Positions 25,749 through 33,859 of a stretch of 64,000 nt of DNA are shown here, piece by piece. The stretch is taken from contig CAOHYA010000001.1 in assembly GCA_948288625.1 (NCBI GenBank), positions 434,001 to 498,000 of the forward strand, written 5' to 3'. Under the pieces are notes generated by a model, which saw nothing but the letters and a program-made list of their open reading frames with translations, was not told the origin of the DNA and did not search any database. This DNA is from an uncultured Candidatus Saccharibacteria bacterium. Lineage in GTDB: Bacteria > Patescibacteriota > Saccharimonadia > Saccharimonadales > Saccharimonadaceae. The translations under genes were made by a program, and so were the position numbers. Numbering within the stretch: position 1 is the first letter of the stretch; every line of letters begins with the position of its first letter.

Positions 25749-26426
25749 ATGCAAAAATCTTCCATGGTTGGTTTTATTCTTGTTCTCATCTCTGTATGCG
25801 TGACAACGGTATTCGCATTTTTGGCCGGTTCCAACGGTGTCGAAGCATTTTACGCTACTTCGATAAGTCTTTACTTAATTCTCGTCTGGTTTTCTATGCA
25901 GTTGGTAAAACATCTCTATAGTATGAAGGTTTGGCTTATAGTCAAGCTCATTCTCTCAGCTGCGCTGCTCGCTTTTTTATTGATAGCTCTCCTCATAACC
26001 GTTGCTTCGTGGTCCATTGATACTAGCCAGCCGGTCAACGGGTGGCTCGTATTGCTTGGTATCGCTCCTTTTGTCATTCCACGGCTTGGCGTATACCGGA
26101 AAATGAAAAGTTTCGACAAACTATCTGCCGGGCTGCTCATCTCGTTCTTTTCGATGATATTATTCTACATTGCGTCCAGTATCTTCCAGAAAAACTTAGA
26201 CGATGTGCAAAATTTCGTACTCGTCGTAGTGGTTCAGTTTCAGTTTATTTTCACTTATATCGCATTACAAACGAACTATGTTGAGCGTTCGATATCTTTC
26301 GTTCTTTCGGTGTGTAGAAAAATCGGCCTGAAATACGGTGTGGGCCGCTTATATATAATTCTGTTTACGGCTGGGTTACCGTTTTTAGTGCCACTTTTTA
26401 CCTTATTGTATTTAGCCTCGCAATGA
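25749..26426 (+). CDS. polytopic membrane protein, 225 aa
   Basis: About seven hydrophobic segments can be marked, from VGFILVLISVCVTTVFAFLAG at the N-terminus to YIILFTAGLPFLVPLFTLLYLA at the C-terminus, with short loops and no conserved charged residues inside the helices. No transporter signature is recognised. TATAGT six bases before the ATG and no Shine-Dalgarno predict a leaderless mRNA. Confidence 0.75.
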   Translation: MQKSSMVGFILVLISVCVTTVFAFLAGSNGVEAFYATSISLYLILVWFSMQLVKHLYSMKVWLIVKLILSAALLAFLLIALLITVASWSIDTSQPVNGWLVLLGIAPFVIPRLGVYRKMKSFDKLSAGLLISFFSMILFYIASSIFQKNLDDVQNFVLVVVVQFQFIFTYIALQTNYVERSISFVLSVCRKIGLKYGVGRLYIILFTAGLPFLVPLFTLLYLASQ

Positions 26427-26476
26427 TTAGATCTCTTTGTGTGCGGAGCAATAGACAGGTAAGACAAATGGTTTTA

Positions 26477-26505
26477 TTGACATTATACAAACAAAATTAT
26501 ATAAT
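26477..26505 (+). promoter_or_regulatory. perfect consensus sigma-A promoter
   Basis: TTGACA (26477-26482), a 17-base spacer and TATAAT (26500-26505) match the consensus exactly. It drives the small gene at 26561 with a leader of about 50 bases. Confidence 0.85.
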
Positions 26506-26560
26506 TTAATTACTCTCGATTGGTAAATTTATTTCGAAAAGTTAAGAGATTGGAAGAGCC

Positions 26561-26776
26561 ATCGCTACTTCAAAACCCGTCAAAAAGAGTTTTAACATAT
26601 CTCCTCGTGCGGACGAGGCGGCCAAAGAGCTTCACTCGGCAAAAAATTTGAATTATACCGATTCGATTAATAGAGGACTTATTTTGCTGAACATGCTGGT
26701 TAAGTACCAAGATGCCGGTGCAAAATTAGTCATAAAGCAGGATGGCGAAGAGGACGCAATCATCGTCATTACATAG
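26561..26776 (+). CDS. small ribbon-helix-helix-like protein with an AUC (or AUU) start
   Basis: A 72-codon frame encodes a plausible compact protein: ATSKPVKKSFNISPRADEA, helices AKELHSAKN and TDSINRGLILLNMLVKYQ, then a beta hairpin ending AIIVIT. The order beta-helix-helix suggests a ribbon-helix-helix DNA-binding protein. No ATG, GTG or TTG start exists before the conserved part: an in-frame TAA stands just upstream at 26543-26545. Only ATT at 26549 or ATC at 26561 can start it. GGAAG before the ATC could be a weak ribosome site. The perfect promoter upstream argues that it is expressed; strong mRNA with weak initiation would be a way to hold protein level low. Confidence 0.6.
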   Translation: MATSKPVKKSFNISPRADEAAKELHSAKNLNYTDSINRGLILLNMLVKYQDAGAKLVIKQDGEEDAIIVIT

Positions 26777-26784
26777 CCCGTGTT

Positions 26785-26842
26785 TAAGTTGAGCTACGAG
26801 AGTTTCTCGTTATGAACGCTCCTTGAATGCGGGCTCAACTTA
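26785..26842 (+). terminator. long stem-loop after the small RHH-like gene
   Basis: A 10-bp repeat TAAGTTGAGC/GCTCAACTTA encloses an inner hairpin ACGAGA/TCTCGT. It begins nine bases after the TAG stop. Only a modest T-rich sequence follows (TATTGTTAT). Confidence 0.55.
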
Positions 26843-26868
26843 TATTGTTATCAAGAAATCTGTCTAAG

Positions 26869-27279
26869 TTAACCCAAAGTATTACCTGCGCTCATCGCCT
26901 TTTTGATCAAGTCACGAGGATATACGTCGATCGTCTCGATCGTCTCGATATTCGCCCACTTTACTTCGTCTAATTCACCGTGAGGTCCGATATCTGGCTG
27001 AATGGAGTGTGCTTGTTCGTCATCAATTTCTGACAACCAGTAGTATTCATTATACGTACGAGAATTCCTTAGAAGTTGCTGTTGGCCAATCAACTTCAGC
27101 GCGTTTATCGCTATGTTAAGTTCTTCGTTAATTTCTCGGCGTGCGCTTTCGATGCTTACCTCGCCTTCGTCTTGTTTGCCTCCGGGTAAGCTCCAAAAAT
27201 TATTGCCGCTATTTCGCACGATTAAAGCGCGATCTCGATTGACTAGTATGACACGGTTGACGCTAAGTTCTGGGTTCAT
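26869..27279 (-). CDS. Nudix hydrolase, 136 aa
   Basis: Hydrolase of nucleoside diphosphates linked to another moiety. The Nudix box is GKQDEGEVSIESARREINEEL (G-x5-E-x7-REI-x-EE), with the usual glycine after EE replaced by Asn. The first strand NRVILVNRDRALIVRNSG and the FWSLPGG lead-in are typical MutT-like. The substrate cannot be named. It is the first gene of a nucleotide-related cluster reaching to 32090 and is divergent from the NTase-NDK-like gene at 27346. Confidence 0.9.
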   Translation of the reverse strand: MNPELSVNRVILVNRDRALIVRNSGNNFWSLPGGKQDEGEVSIESARREINEELNIAINALKLIGQQQLLRNSRTYNEYYWLSEIDDEQAHSIQPDIGPHGELDEVKWANIETIETIDVYPRDLIKKAMSAGNTLG

Positions 27280-27309
27280 TAGTACGGATTATCATATCAT
27301 ATTATACTA

Positions 27310-27337
27310 TTGATTTCAATTGAAAATGTTGTATAAA
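27310..27337 (+). promoter_or_regulatory. promoter for the first NTase-NDK-like gene
   Basis: TTGATT (27310-27315), 16-base spacer, TATAAA (27332-27337), then eight bases to the ATG; no Shine-Dalgarno. Confidence 0.55.
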
Positions 27338-27345
27338 TAGTAATA

Positions 27346-28542
27346 ATGGAAACGTACGAATGGAATGTCATACGCGAAGAAGTCGAGCGAATCGCACGCA
27401 GCTCCCACGATATTTTGGGAGCCTTAGCGGTATATGGCGCGCGCGCCGATAGTACCGAAGTATGGCTCAGCGTTCGTGATACCGAACTATCCGCCAAGTC
27501 ACACCGGCTGGTAGAACTTGGTGGCGCTGCGTTGAAAGAAGAAATTGACGGCGGCACGATCAAGTCAGGCACGGCGCAATGGCATAATAAGAAACGCATG
27601 GTATTCGGGGATTATTATCATAACCCTGCTTTATACCCAGATACTTTCAAAAAGGCAAATGGGTTTGATGACCCATGGGAAGCGCGTGCTTTCAAGCATG
27701 AGCTACTGGACCGTTTGCCGGTATTAAGCAATGAACACATAATCATAAATGCTCAGCCCGAATCGTTATTCCATTTACGAACGGAAGCACCAGGGCTCTA
27801 TGGCGAAAGTGCTGACGGTATGCCGTTTCCGCTTATGATGGACGAAACATGGATTGCTGAAGATCCGAACAAAAAAGTCCTTTTCGCATCGCAGGAAGCG
27901 AGTATTTTTCCATTCGCCACCAATGGACGAGTGCTCGGATCTCTCATGGAGCGACATTATGCGGAAGTGAAGAATAATACCGCTCGCGTCAATTACGGGG
28001 GCATTCTTTTGAAGCCTGATGCCATCATGAATGACCAAGCTGATATTATTCTCGATAAAATAAGCAAGCATGTCGATGCGTTCGACGGCAAAATAATAGC
28101 ACGTGAATTTATCGAAGATTTGTCGGCCGATGACGTACAGGCCATCTATCCCCTTCTTCGAGGCAAGGAACTGGAATATGCCGTCCGCTACTTAACCAGT
28201 GGGCCTGTAATGGGTGTCATCATCGAAATGCCCGGTGGAATAACCGAAGTGCTAAAGCGGGTCAATAGCATAAAAGGGCCAAGGATTACCGATCGAACGG
28301 AAGCTCGGCTTACCGAAGGGCGTATAGAAAACGGTGGCATTCGTGATCTCCTTCCCTTACCCGAAGATGAAGAAAAATACCGCATGTTATTAGACGACAT
28401 ACGCTTACGAAGGGTAAATCCAGATCACCAATTTACCGAGGAGCAGTACCGATATCTGGCACGTAACTTAGCGCACACCCCTGATAATACCGTCGAATTA
28501 AGCGGTCTGCTTTCTTTCATGCGCTTCGACTGCCCTCTTTAG
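27346..28542 (+). CDS. degenerate nucleotidyltransferase domain fused to NDK-like domain
   Basis: A 398-residue paralogue of the protein at 29291. The C-terminal half resembles nucleoside diphosphate kinase: GGILLKPDAI (218-227; NDK 'LiKPDav'), YLTSGPVMGVII (282-293; 'ymtSGPvva'), VNSIKGPRITDRTEARLTEG (306-325; 'lmGaT.p..A.pGtiR') and NLAHTPDNTVE (374-384; 'NxxHgSDS.E'), where His377 would be the phospho-acceptor. The region before that His is longer than in NDK. The N-terminal half aligns with the partner's nucleotidyltransferase domain but reads DSTEVWLSV where the partner has the DLD metal site, so it looks inactive. No signal peptide. Function is unknown; nucleotide phosphotransfer is inferred. 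Confidence 0.7.
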   Translation: METYEWNVIREEVERIARSSHDILGALAVYGARADSTEVWLSVRDTELSAKSHRLVELGGAALKEEIDGGTIKSGTAQWHNKKRMVFGDYYHNPALYPDTFKKANGFDDPWEARAFKHELLDRLPVLSNEHIIINAQPESLFHLRTEAPGLYGESADGMPFPLMMDETWIAEDPNKKVLFASQEASIFPFATNGRVLGSLMERHYAEVKNNTARVNYGGILLKPDAIMNDQADIILDKISKHVDAFDGKIIAREFIEDLSADDVQAIYPLLRGKELEYAVRYLTSGPVMGVIIEMPGGITEVLKRVNSIKGPRITDRTEARLTEGRIENGGIRDLLPLPEDEEKYRMLLDDIRLRRVNPDHQFTEEQYRYLARNLAHTPDNTVELSGLLSFMRFDCPL

Positions 28543-28547
28543 CTCAT

Positions 28548-29210
28548 TTACGAACGAAGCGTGGCGTTATATGTTTCGAGTCGCCACGCCGGCGCTTGTT
28601 CGAACCCTTTTTTATATCGTAATATCGTCACCGCGCCATTCGTCGTGCCAACGTTATTTTGAATGGCTTCAAAATCAGCCCCGGCAGGCTTTTTGCCTAA
28701 CAGTACGGTCGCTACGAGTACTCGCAAGAAATACCCGTGGGTCACTGCGATGACGGTTTGTGCATCACTTTCGGCAACGTTTTGTAAAAACTTTTCGGCA
28801 CGATCGAAGATTTCGTCGTACGTTTCACTATGATCGATAGATTCACCGGTGCCGTAAAATGAGCTTTCCCATTTTCGCCATATGGCATCCGCTTCCGTAT
28901 CGGCATAAGGTTTACCGGCGATGGATGCCGGGCCGATCCGTTCTACTAATAAATCGGTTGATTCGTATGGGAGGTCAAGCTTGTCCGCTATTATATGCGC
29001 CGTTTGTTCGGCGCGCGTAAGGCTACTTGAGAAAATATACTCAGCAGCTGGATCCAATGCCGCCAGGCGCTTGGCGGTTTCGTCGGCTTGTTGTATTCCG
29101 ACTTCCGTCAAGGTAGAGGTCGGCGCCTGAAAAACAGGGAGAATGTTATCGCTACTTTGCCCGTGGCGAATGATATAAAGTGTCTTAGTTGGGGTGGTGT
29201 TGTCTGGCAT
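28548..29210 (-). CDS. histidine phosphatase family protein (phosphoglycerate-mutase fold)
   Basis: A 220-residue member of the histidine phosphatase superfamily. The catalytic RHG motif is in LYIIRHGQSSDN, the second block FSSSLTRAEQTAHIIADKL contains the phosphate-pocket Arg, and the second catalytic His is in VIAVTHGYFLRVLV. The ATG at 29210 is chosen because TATACT lies nine bases before it; eight residues upstream are not family-like. The gene converges on the first NTase-NDK-like gene with only five bases between stops and is divergent from the second. Likely a phosphomonoesterase acting on a small phosphorylated metabolite, perhaps a nucleotide in this context. Confidence 0.9.
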   Translation of the reverse strand: MPDNTTPTKTLYIIRHGQSSDNILPVFQAPTSTLTEVGIQQADETAKRLAALDPAAEYIFSSSLTRAEQTAHIIADKLDLPYESTDLLVERIGPASIAGKPYADTEADAIWRKWESSFYGTGESIDHSETYDEIFDRAEKFLQNVAESDAQTVIAVTHGYFLRVLVATVLLGKKPAGADFEAIQNNVGTTNGAVTILRYKKGFEQAPAWRLETYNATLRS

Positions 29211-29255
29211 GGTAAAAAAAGTATAGCACGACAATATGATAACGAACAGTTACTA

Positions 29256-29284
29256 TTGACTACATTGCAACTATAGTTTAAAAT
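29256..29284 (+). promoter_or_regulatory. promoter for the second NTase-NDK-like gene
   Basis: TTGACT (29256-29261), 17-base spacer and TAAAAT (29279-29284) stand six bases before the ATG at 29291. A leaderless mRNA is predicted. Confidence 0.7.
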
Positions 29285-29290
29285 ATACGT

Positions 29291-30688
29291 ATGTTAAAAG
29301 GCCGTGCTTTAGAAACGATGCCGATACAGGCTTTGATCGACCCGAGCGAATGGGTTACTTTGCACGAAAAAACTCAGGAAATAGCCGCCGATTACCCTGA
29401 TATTACAGGTGTCATCGCGATAGGCTCATTGATACAATGTCCGCGTCCGCCTGCTCGTTATCTGGAACAGCGCCGTCCCGGTGAACTGGGTGCGGCCTAT
29501 GATTCCGTTCGCAATGCCGGCAGGCGCAAACTTTTCCCTGGTCAAAATAGTGACTTGGATATTTGGGTCGCTCTTAATGACACGCCGCAATCCGCAGCCG
29601 CCGAAACGGCCGTCAGCAGGGCGGGTATCGGATTGATCGAAGCGCTCGCAAATGGTACGGTCGAACGAGGCACGCAGCAATGGCATTATAAAAAACGCTC
29701 GGCCTTTACCGGAAACTATAAAAATACCGATTTTTATACTTCACGCTTTACTGAGGCGAATAGTTCCGACGCACCGTGGATGGCGGCCGACTTCAAGCAA
29801 AGGCTAGAAGCAAGCATCGTCGCCAACATTCCTGACTTTGTCGATCGCGTCAACAGATTTACCACTAAGAAAATTCCTGGTGACTTCTTGGAAGTACGCG
29901 CATATCCGGAATCGGTCTATAACCTTAGGCCGGACCAAGTGATGATGGACGGTGGTATTCTCGACCGTGAGCCGTTTCCGCAAATCGGCGATGATCAATG
30001 GATTTCGCCCCAAGATCTGTCGACGATACTCTATGCCGGTGATAAGAGCGAAATATATCCGTTTGTTTCGGATGGACGAATGGTCGGCCAGGAAATGCAT
30101 GATCATATCATGGCTCGAGTGAGCCGGGACATGGGAACGCATGCGATCGGGGCTTTGCTTTTGAAACCGGATGCCATCGAGACCAAGCAAGTCAGTATCA
30201 TTAGAAATATCGTGAAGGAAAAAATTGCTCGTATCGGTGGTCAAATCGTTTTTGAACGCCTCTTGCCAGGGTTGAGCTACGAACAAGTCGTCGGCATTTA
30301 CCCTGCTTTGTCCGGCGAAGACCTCGAAGACGCGGCCGTCTATTTAGGCAGTGGCCCGAACCTTGGCATGGTTATCAAAGCGCCGATGGACGAAGCTTCG
30401 ATCATGCGCGAAATCAATGCCGTAAAAGGGCCACGTGTAGGCAATAGAAGTCCGGAACGCTTGATGCAAGGACGAATTGAAAATGCTACGATTCGCGATT
30501 TGCTTCCTATACCGAGCGACGAGGATCGTTACAGGGCGTTAGTTCCTACCCTGCTTGACCGTCAGCTTAATCCAGATCTACGCTTCACGAAAGAACAATA
30601 CGCCTATTACTCACGCAATCTTGCGCATTCCCCGGATAACAGCCTTGAACTCGACGGATTACTGCGAGTAATCGGGTATGATAAGTAG
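29291..30688 (+). CDS. nucleotidyltransferase-NDK-like two-domain protein, 465 aa
   Basis: N-terminal domain: GVIAIGSLI (40-48) and NSDLDIWVAL (86-95) give the GS...D-x-D signature of the DNA polymerase beta-type nucleotidyltransferases; a later acidic candidate is in GDFLEVRAYPES (about 201). C-terminal domain: LLLKPDAI (289-296), YLGSGPNLGMVI (351-362), VKGPRVGNRSPERLMQGRI and NLAHSPDNSLE (443-453) follow the order of NDK motifs, with His446 as candidate phospho-acceptor. About 110 residues between the two domains are conserved with the paralogue (AFTGNYKNTDFYTSRF). The combination is not one I know. It overlaps the following Nudix gene by 11 bases, suggesting a functional link. Confidence 0.72.
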   Translation: MLKGRALETMPIQALIDPSEWVTLHEKTQEIAADYPDITGVIAIGSLIQCPRPPARYLEQRRPGELGAAYDSVRNAGRRKLFPGQNSDLDIWVALNDTPQSAAAETAVSRAGIGLIEALANGTVERGTQQWHYKKRSAFTGNYKNTDFYTSRFTEANSSDAPWMAADFKQRLEASIVANIPDFVDRVNRFTTKKIPGDFLEVRAYPESVYNLRPDQVMMDGGILDREPFPQIGDDQWISPQDLSTILYAGDKSEIYPFVSDGRMVGQEMHDHIMARVSRDMGTHAIGALLLKPDAIETKQVSIIRNIVKEKIARIGGQIVFERLLPGLSYEQVVGIYPALSGEDLEDAAVYLGSGPNLGMVIKAPMDEASIMREINAVKGPRVGNRSPERLMQGRIENATIRDLLPIPSDEDRYRALVPTLLDRQLNPDLRFTKEQYAYYSRNLAHSPDNSLELDGLLRVIGYDK

Positions 30689-31220
30689 AGTGATGCTTGT
30701 TAAGATAATCGATAAAAATAACCAAGAAATCGGCTGTATAAAGCGTGAGCACTTGGTGCGTTTAGGCCTGCGCCATCAGATAGGTCGAGTCATCGTATAT
30801 ACGCTCGATTCTCGCTCGGTCTTATTGCAGCAAAGAAGTTCGAGCAAAAGTACTATGCCCGGCGCATGGGATACAAGTTCGAGCGGGCATATCGACGCGC
30901 ACGAAGAAGGCATAGCCGGCGCGATACGTGAACTCGGCGAAGAGCTTGGCGTGAATGTTTCACAAGATGATCTGCGATATGTCGGCGCATATGACACCTA
31001 TGAAGAATTTGTTGACGGTGGCGTACTTGATCGTCAAACGGTAGTGTATGCTCTCGTTATCGATAAGCAAGAAGATGTCGCGATACACTTCGATTCAGTA
31101 GAGCTTGCAGGGATTGAGTGGGTTCAGCTCCGTGAAATCGAACGAAAAGAAACTCTGACGAAGGGCGCCAAACAAGCACTGGAGTTATTTTCAACTTGGT
31201 TAGAAGATAGTGAATACTAA
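30678..31220 (+). CDS. Nudix hydrolase, isopentenyl-diphosphate isomerase-like subgroup
   Basis: A 180-residue Nudix protein. The Nudix box reads GHIDAHEEGIAGAIRELGEEL, complete. The preceding block (DKNNQEIGCIKREHL, then GRVIVYTLDSRSVLLQQRS and MPGAWDTSSSGHI) follows the YfcD/Idi-like architecture. The invariant Cys and Glu of true isomerases are not evident, so a diphosphohydrolase is likelier. The first ATG overlaps the upstream gene by 11 bases; a second ATG at 30693 starts after that stop and is also possible. It is coexpressed with the NTase-NDK-like gene. Confidence 0.9.
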   Translation: MISRVMLVKIIDKNNQEIGCIKREHLVRLGLRHQIGRVIVYTLDSRSVLLQQRSSSKSTMPGAWDTSSSGHIDAHEEGIAGAIRELGEELGVNVSQDDLRYVGAYDTYEEFVDGGVLDRQTVVYALVIDKQEDVAIHFDSVELAGIEWVQLREIERKETLTKGAKQALELFSTWLEDSEY

Positions 31221-31232
31221 GAGGAGTTGTTC

Positions 31233-32090
31233 ATGAAAATCGTTACTCATGACGGTCCTTTTCACGCCGATGACGTGTTCGGTGCTGCCTTGTTACGAGC
31301 TTTGTTTCCAACCGCGACTTTCGTAAGGTCGCGGGATACATCCGTTATTGATAGCGCGGATATCGTATTCGATGTCGGTGGCGTATATAACGAGGATACT
31401 CAGCGTTTCGATCATCATATGGCAGCTGCCGGCAAACGATCGAACGGGATTACTTATTCGGCTTTCGGCTTACTGTGGCGTCGCTACGGCATGCACTACT
31501 GCGAAGATGATGAAGATGTGTGGCGGTTCATCGACTCAAAGCTCGTTACTTCAATCGATGCCGATGACAACGGTCATATTATCAACGTACCTACGGATTC
31601 AGGCGTCAACAGGCCGACTCTCGATAGTTTGGTACGCACTTTCAACCCCGTTGATGACGAAAGTTTCGACGAGCAGTTCGAAAGTGCCGTCGATATGGCG
31701 AGCGTATTACTCCTCAGGATGAAAAAATCCGCCATACGACAGATAGAAATGCGCAAAGGAGTGCTTTGGGCATATGAGCGATCAAAAAGTAAGGACGTTC
31801 TGGAATTGGATCATTATGTGCCCGTTCATGACCTGCGCGATATGCCGCGACCGTTGAGATACATAATATGCCCAGAAAAAGATGATCGATGGCTGGTGTG
31901 CGCCGTCCAAGACTCGGACGCGTTCGACAGTTTACGTCTTCCTTTGCCTTCTCATTGGTCCGGGTTATCTGGCGTTGATTTTCAAAACGCCACAGGGTTG
32001 GAGGATGTACAGTCATGTCATCGAAACCTGTTCATTGCCGTTACGTATACTCGTGAAGCGGCCCACGCACTTTTGCGACGTGTTTTGTGA
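31233..32090 (+). CDS. MYG1 family protein (putative 3'-5' RNA exonuclease / phosphoesterase)
   Basis: A 285-residue MYG1/GAMM1 protein. Motifs are KIVTHDGPFHADDVFGAALL (metal-binding H and D), DIVFDVGGVYNEDTQRFDHH (the DHH-like metal site), and NGITYSAFGLLWRRYG. Eukaryotic MYG1 is a DHH-related exonuclease of mitochondrial and nuclear RNA; bacterial members are uncharacterised. The ATG at 31233 has AGGAG seven bases before it and replaces a TTG two codons upstream. It lies 12 bases after the Nudix gene and closes the nucleotide-related cluster. Confidence 0.88.
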   Translation: MKIVTHDGPFHADDVFGAALLRALFPTATFVRSRDTSVIDSADIVFDVGGVYNEDTQRFDHHMAAAGKRSNGITYSAFGLLWRRYGMHYCEDDEDVWRFIDSKLVTSIDADDNGHIINVPTDSGVNRPTLDSLVRTFNPVDDESFDEQFESAVDMASVLLLRMKKSAIRQIEMRKGVLWAYERSKSKDVLELDHYVPVHDLRDMPRPLRYIICPEKDDRWLVCAVQDSDAFDSLRLPLPSHWSGLSGVDFQNATGLEDVQSCHRNLFIAVTYTREAAHALLRRVL

Positions 32091-32187
32091 TGGCTCTCTA
32101 GCAATATCTATGCTCAATCCGAAAAGGTAATGTTTACCAATTCTTATTTGTCTGCTATGGTAAAAGTATATAAATAGGGAGTTCGAT

Positions 32188-32625
32188 ATGGGTTTTGGCG
32201 GTTCTAGTGGAGGTGGTGGTACAGTATCAGGAGCATCGGATGTCGCGTTAGACACTCCGATTGATTCACATGTTTTAACGTATGATTCGGCGACGACAAA
32301 ATGGCGTAACGGTGGCACTCGAGTCACGATATCTTATCAAACAGCATCGTATACGCTTACGTTGGCTGATGCAGGGCGAGCAGTCGAAATAAACACTTCG
32401 GGTGGATCGACTTTGACCATTCCGACGAACACTTCCGTGGCGTTCCCTATCGGAACGGTTATCGAGATTACTCAAATCGGCGCTGGTTCTATAACTATCG
32501 CTCCGGCTTCGGGTGTCACCTTGCAATCTGCTGGCGGCTTGCTTGAAACTCGCGTGCAATACTCGACTGCGTCAATTCGTAAACGTGCCACTAATACGTG
32601 GTTGGTAGTCGGCGATTTAGTATGA
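32188..32625 (+). CDS. phage tail-fibre-like beta module, 145 aa (adaptor)
   Basis: The Gly-rich start MGFGGSSGGGGTVSG leads into SDVALDTPIDSHVLTYDSATTKWRN. That stretch is very close to the repeat found in phage tail fibres and structural proteins ('DVdlt.p.dGqvL.wds.tgkW'). It is followed by a beta-rich domain (YTLTLADAGRAVEINTSGGSTLTIP, then IEITQIGAGSITIAPASGVTL) seen in tail-spike bases. There is no signal peptide. Its ATGA stop overlaps the start of the beta-helix gene, as in the homologous pair at 40206-40643. GGGAG serves as ribosome site. It probably trimerises and carries or docks the coupled protein; this is inference. Confidence 0.7.
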   Translation: MGFGGSSGGGGTVSGASDVALDTPIDSHVLTYDSATTKWRNGGTRVTISYQTASYTLTLADAGRAVEINTSGGSTLTIPTNTSVAFPIGTVIEITQIGAGSITIAPASGVTLQSAGGLLETRVQYSTASIRKRATNTWLVVGDLV

Positions 32626-33803
32626 GCCTGATTGGTCGACAAGGTATTGTTGCCAAACGAAAAACTATTACCACTCCTCCTGTCGGTGACTCTGACGCGA
32701 TCTTCAAGCCTGTGTCGTATGGTTCCCTTGCGGAGGCAAGAACTGCCTTGAACGCACCTTCCGATGCAAACTACGTGATGTGGAATCATGATGGACAATC
32801 GCTTGAGCAAGTATTTGCCGGCTTAGGTGCGAATGATATCTTGGTGTTGCCCGAACGGGCTCAGCCCTACCCTATCGATTCCTCCAACGGATTCATGGCT
32901 TCCGGCGTTTCCGAGATAACCGGCCCGAATGGCACCCGTACGCCTATCGTGAGCAATAGTCGGCTTTGGTTCTCGATGTGTCGAGCCCGACGCGGGGTTA
33001 TCGGCCTCGGTCCTGGCGCCGTCATCGAACCGACAAATTCGGGCTGGACAGCCCCGCCGCAGCCGAGGCCGTTATATTGGTATAATACTGCCGGTCAACA
33101 GCAGGCCGAGCTGGTCGGTGCGCAAAATAAACTTATGGAAGCGGCTCACCTTAATTCATTTTTTGCCAATTTCACGCTCAAGGGAAGAGACTTCGGAGGT
33201 GTCGCCTATCTAGGGTTGAGTACCCCTCCGGACGGAGCCAATACCGTAAAGCGTATTCATTTTGATCAATGCTGGCGCGGCTTCGAAAGCGTTCCGAACG
33301 GTGAAACGGGAGGTCTTGAATTGATACGGAGTAACTACACGATCGAGAACTGTCTCTTCGAACCTCATGCCACCTATGGATCGAGTCCGATCATGTGGAA
33401 CCGTACACATGGCGGCGTAATGAAGAACGTAAAAGTGAGAAAACATATGATCGGTATGATTACTTTTTGGCGTTGCTCGGGAGTGAATACCTTCGAAAAC
33501 GTCTATACGTCAGGCACTCGAACGGCGATTAACCTCGAAGAGGAAGAGGCGGGCTTCGTACTGAACTGGACGGGTGGCGAAATGCTGATCGAGGATAACC
33601 CGAACGCATGGCACCTCAACATGAACCCTTCCGGTGGTTCGCAAAAAATCACTTTGAGAAATTTGACAGCGTCTTTGAACGGATATGTACCAGGCAAGCT
33701 GTGCGCCCAGGTATATACCACCGCGAACACACAAAAGCGCAGCGACGTGACATGGGACGGCGGAGAAATAGCCTATATACCTGCTTCTCGATGGATTGAT
33801 TAA
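32622..33803 (+). CDS. parallel beta-helix protein (pectate-lyase/tail-spike-like), copy 1
   Basis: A 393-residue protein with a basic N-terminus (MSLIGRQGIVAKRKT) but no hydrophobic signal. After DANYVMWNHDGQSLEQVFAGL comes a parallel beta-helix-type region. Its short strand repeats include FFANFTLKGRDFGGVAYLG, IHFDQCWRGFESV, YTIENCLF, GGVMKNVKV, NTFENVYT and KITLRNLTASLNGY. Such solenoids are glycan lyases, hydrolases or spikes. Catalytic residues cannot be assigned. The start overlaps the adaptor stop (ATGA). About three quarters of its residues are shared with the next gene. Confidence 0.75.
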   Translation: MSLIGRQGIVAKRKTITTPPVGDSDAIFKPVSYGSLAEARTALNAPSDANYVMWNHDGQSLEQVFAGLGANDILVLPERAQPYPIDSSNGFMASGVSEITGPNGTRTPIVSNSRLWFSMCRARRGVIGLGPGAVIEPTNSGWTAPPQPRPLYWYNTAGQQQAELVGAQNKLMEAAHLNSFFANFTLKGRDFGGVAYLGLSTPPDGANTVKRIHFDQCWRGFESVPNGETGGLELIRSNYTIENCLFEPHATYGSSPIMWNRTHGGVMKNVKVRKHMIGMITFWRCSGVNTFENVYTSGTRTAINLEEEEAGFVLNWTGGEMLIEDNPNAWHLNMNPSGGSQKITLRNLTASLNGYVPGKLCAQVYTTANTQKRSDVTWDGGEIAYIPASRWID

Positions 33804-33859
33804 AAAATGACTATGGGTATATTAACTAAATTAATACTAAGCAGCGTAGGAGGAAGTCT

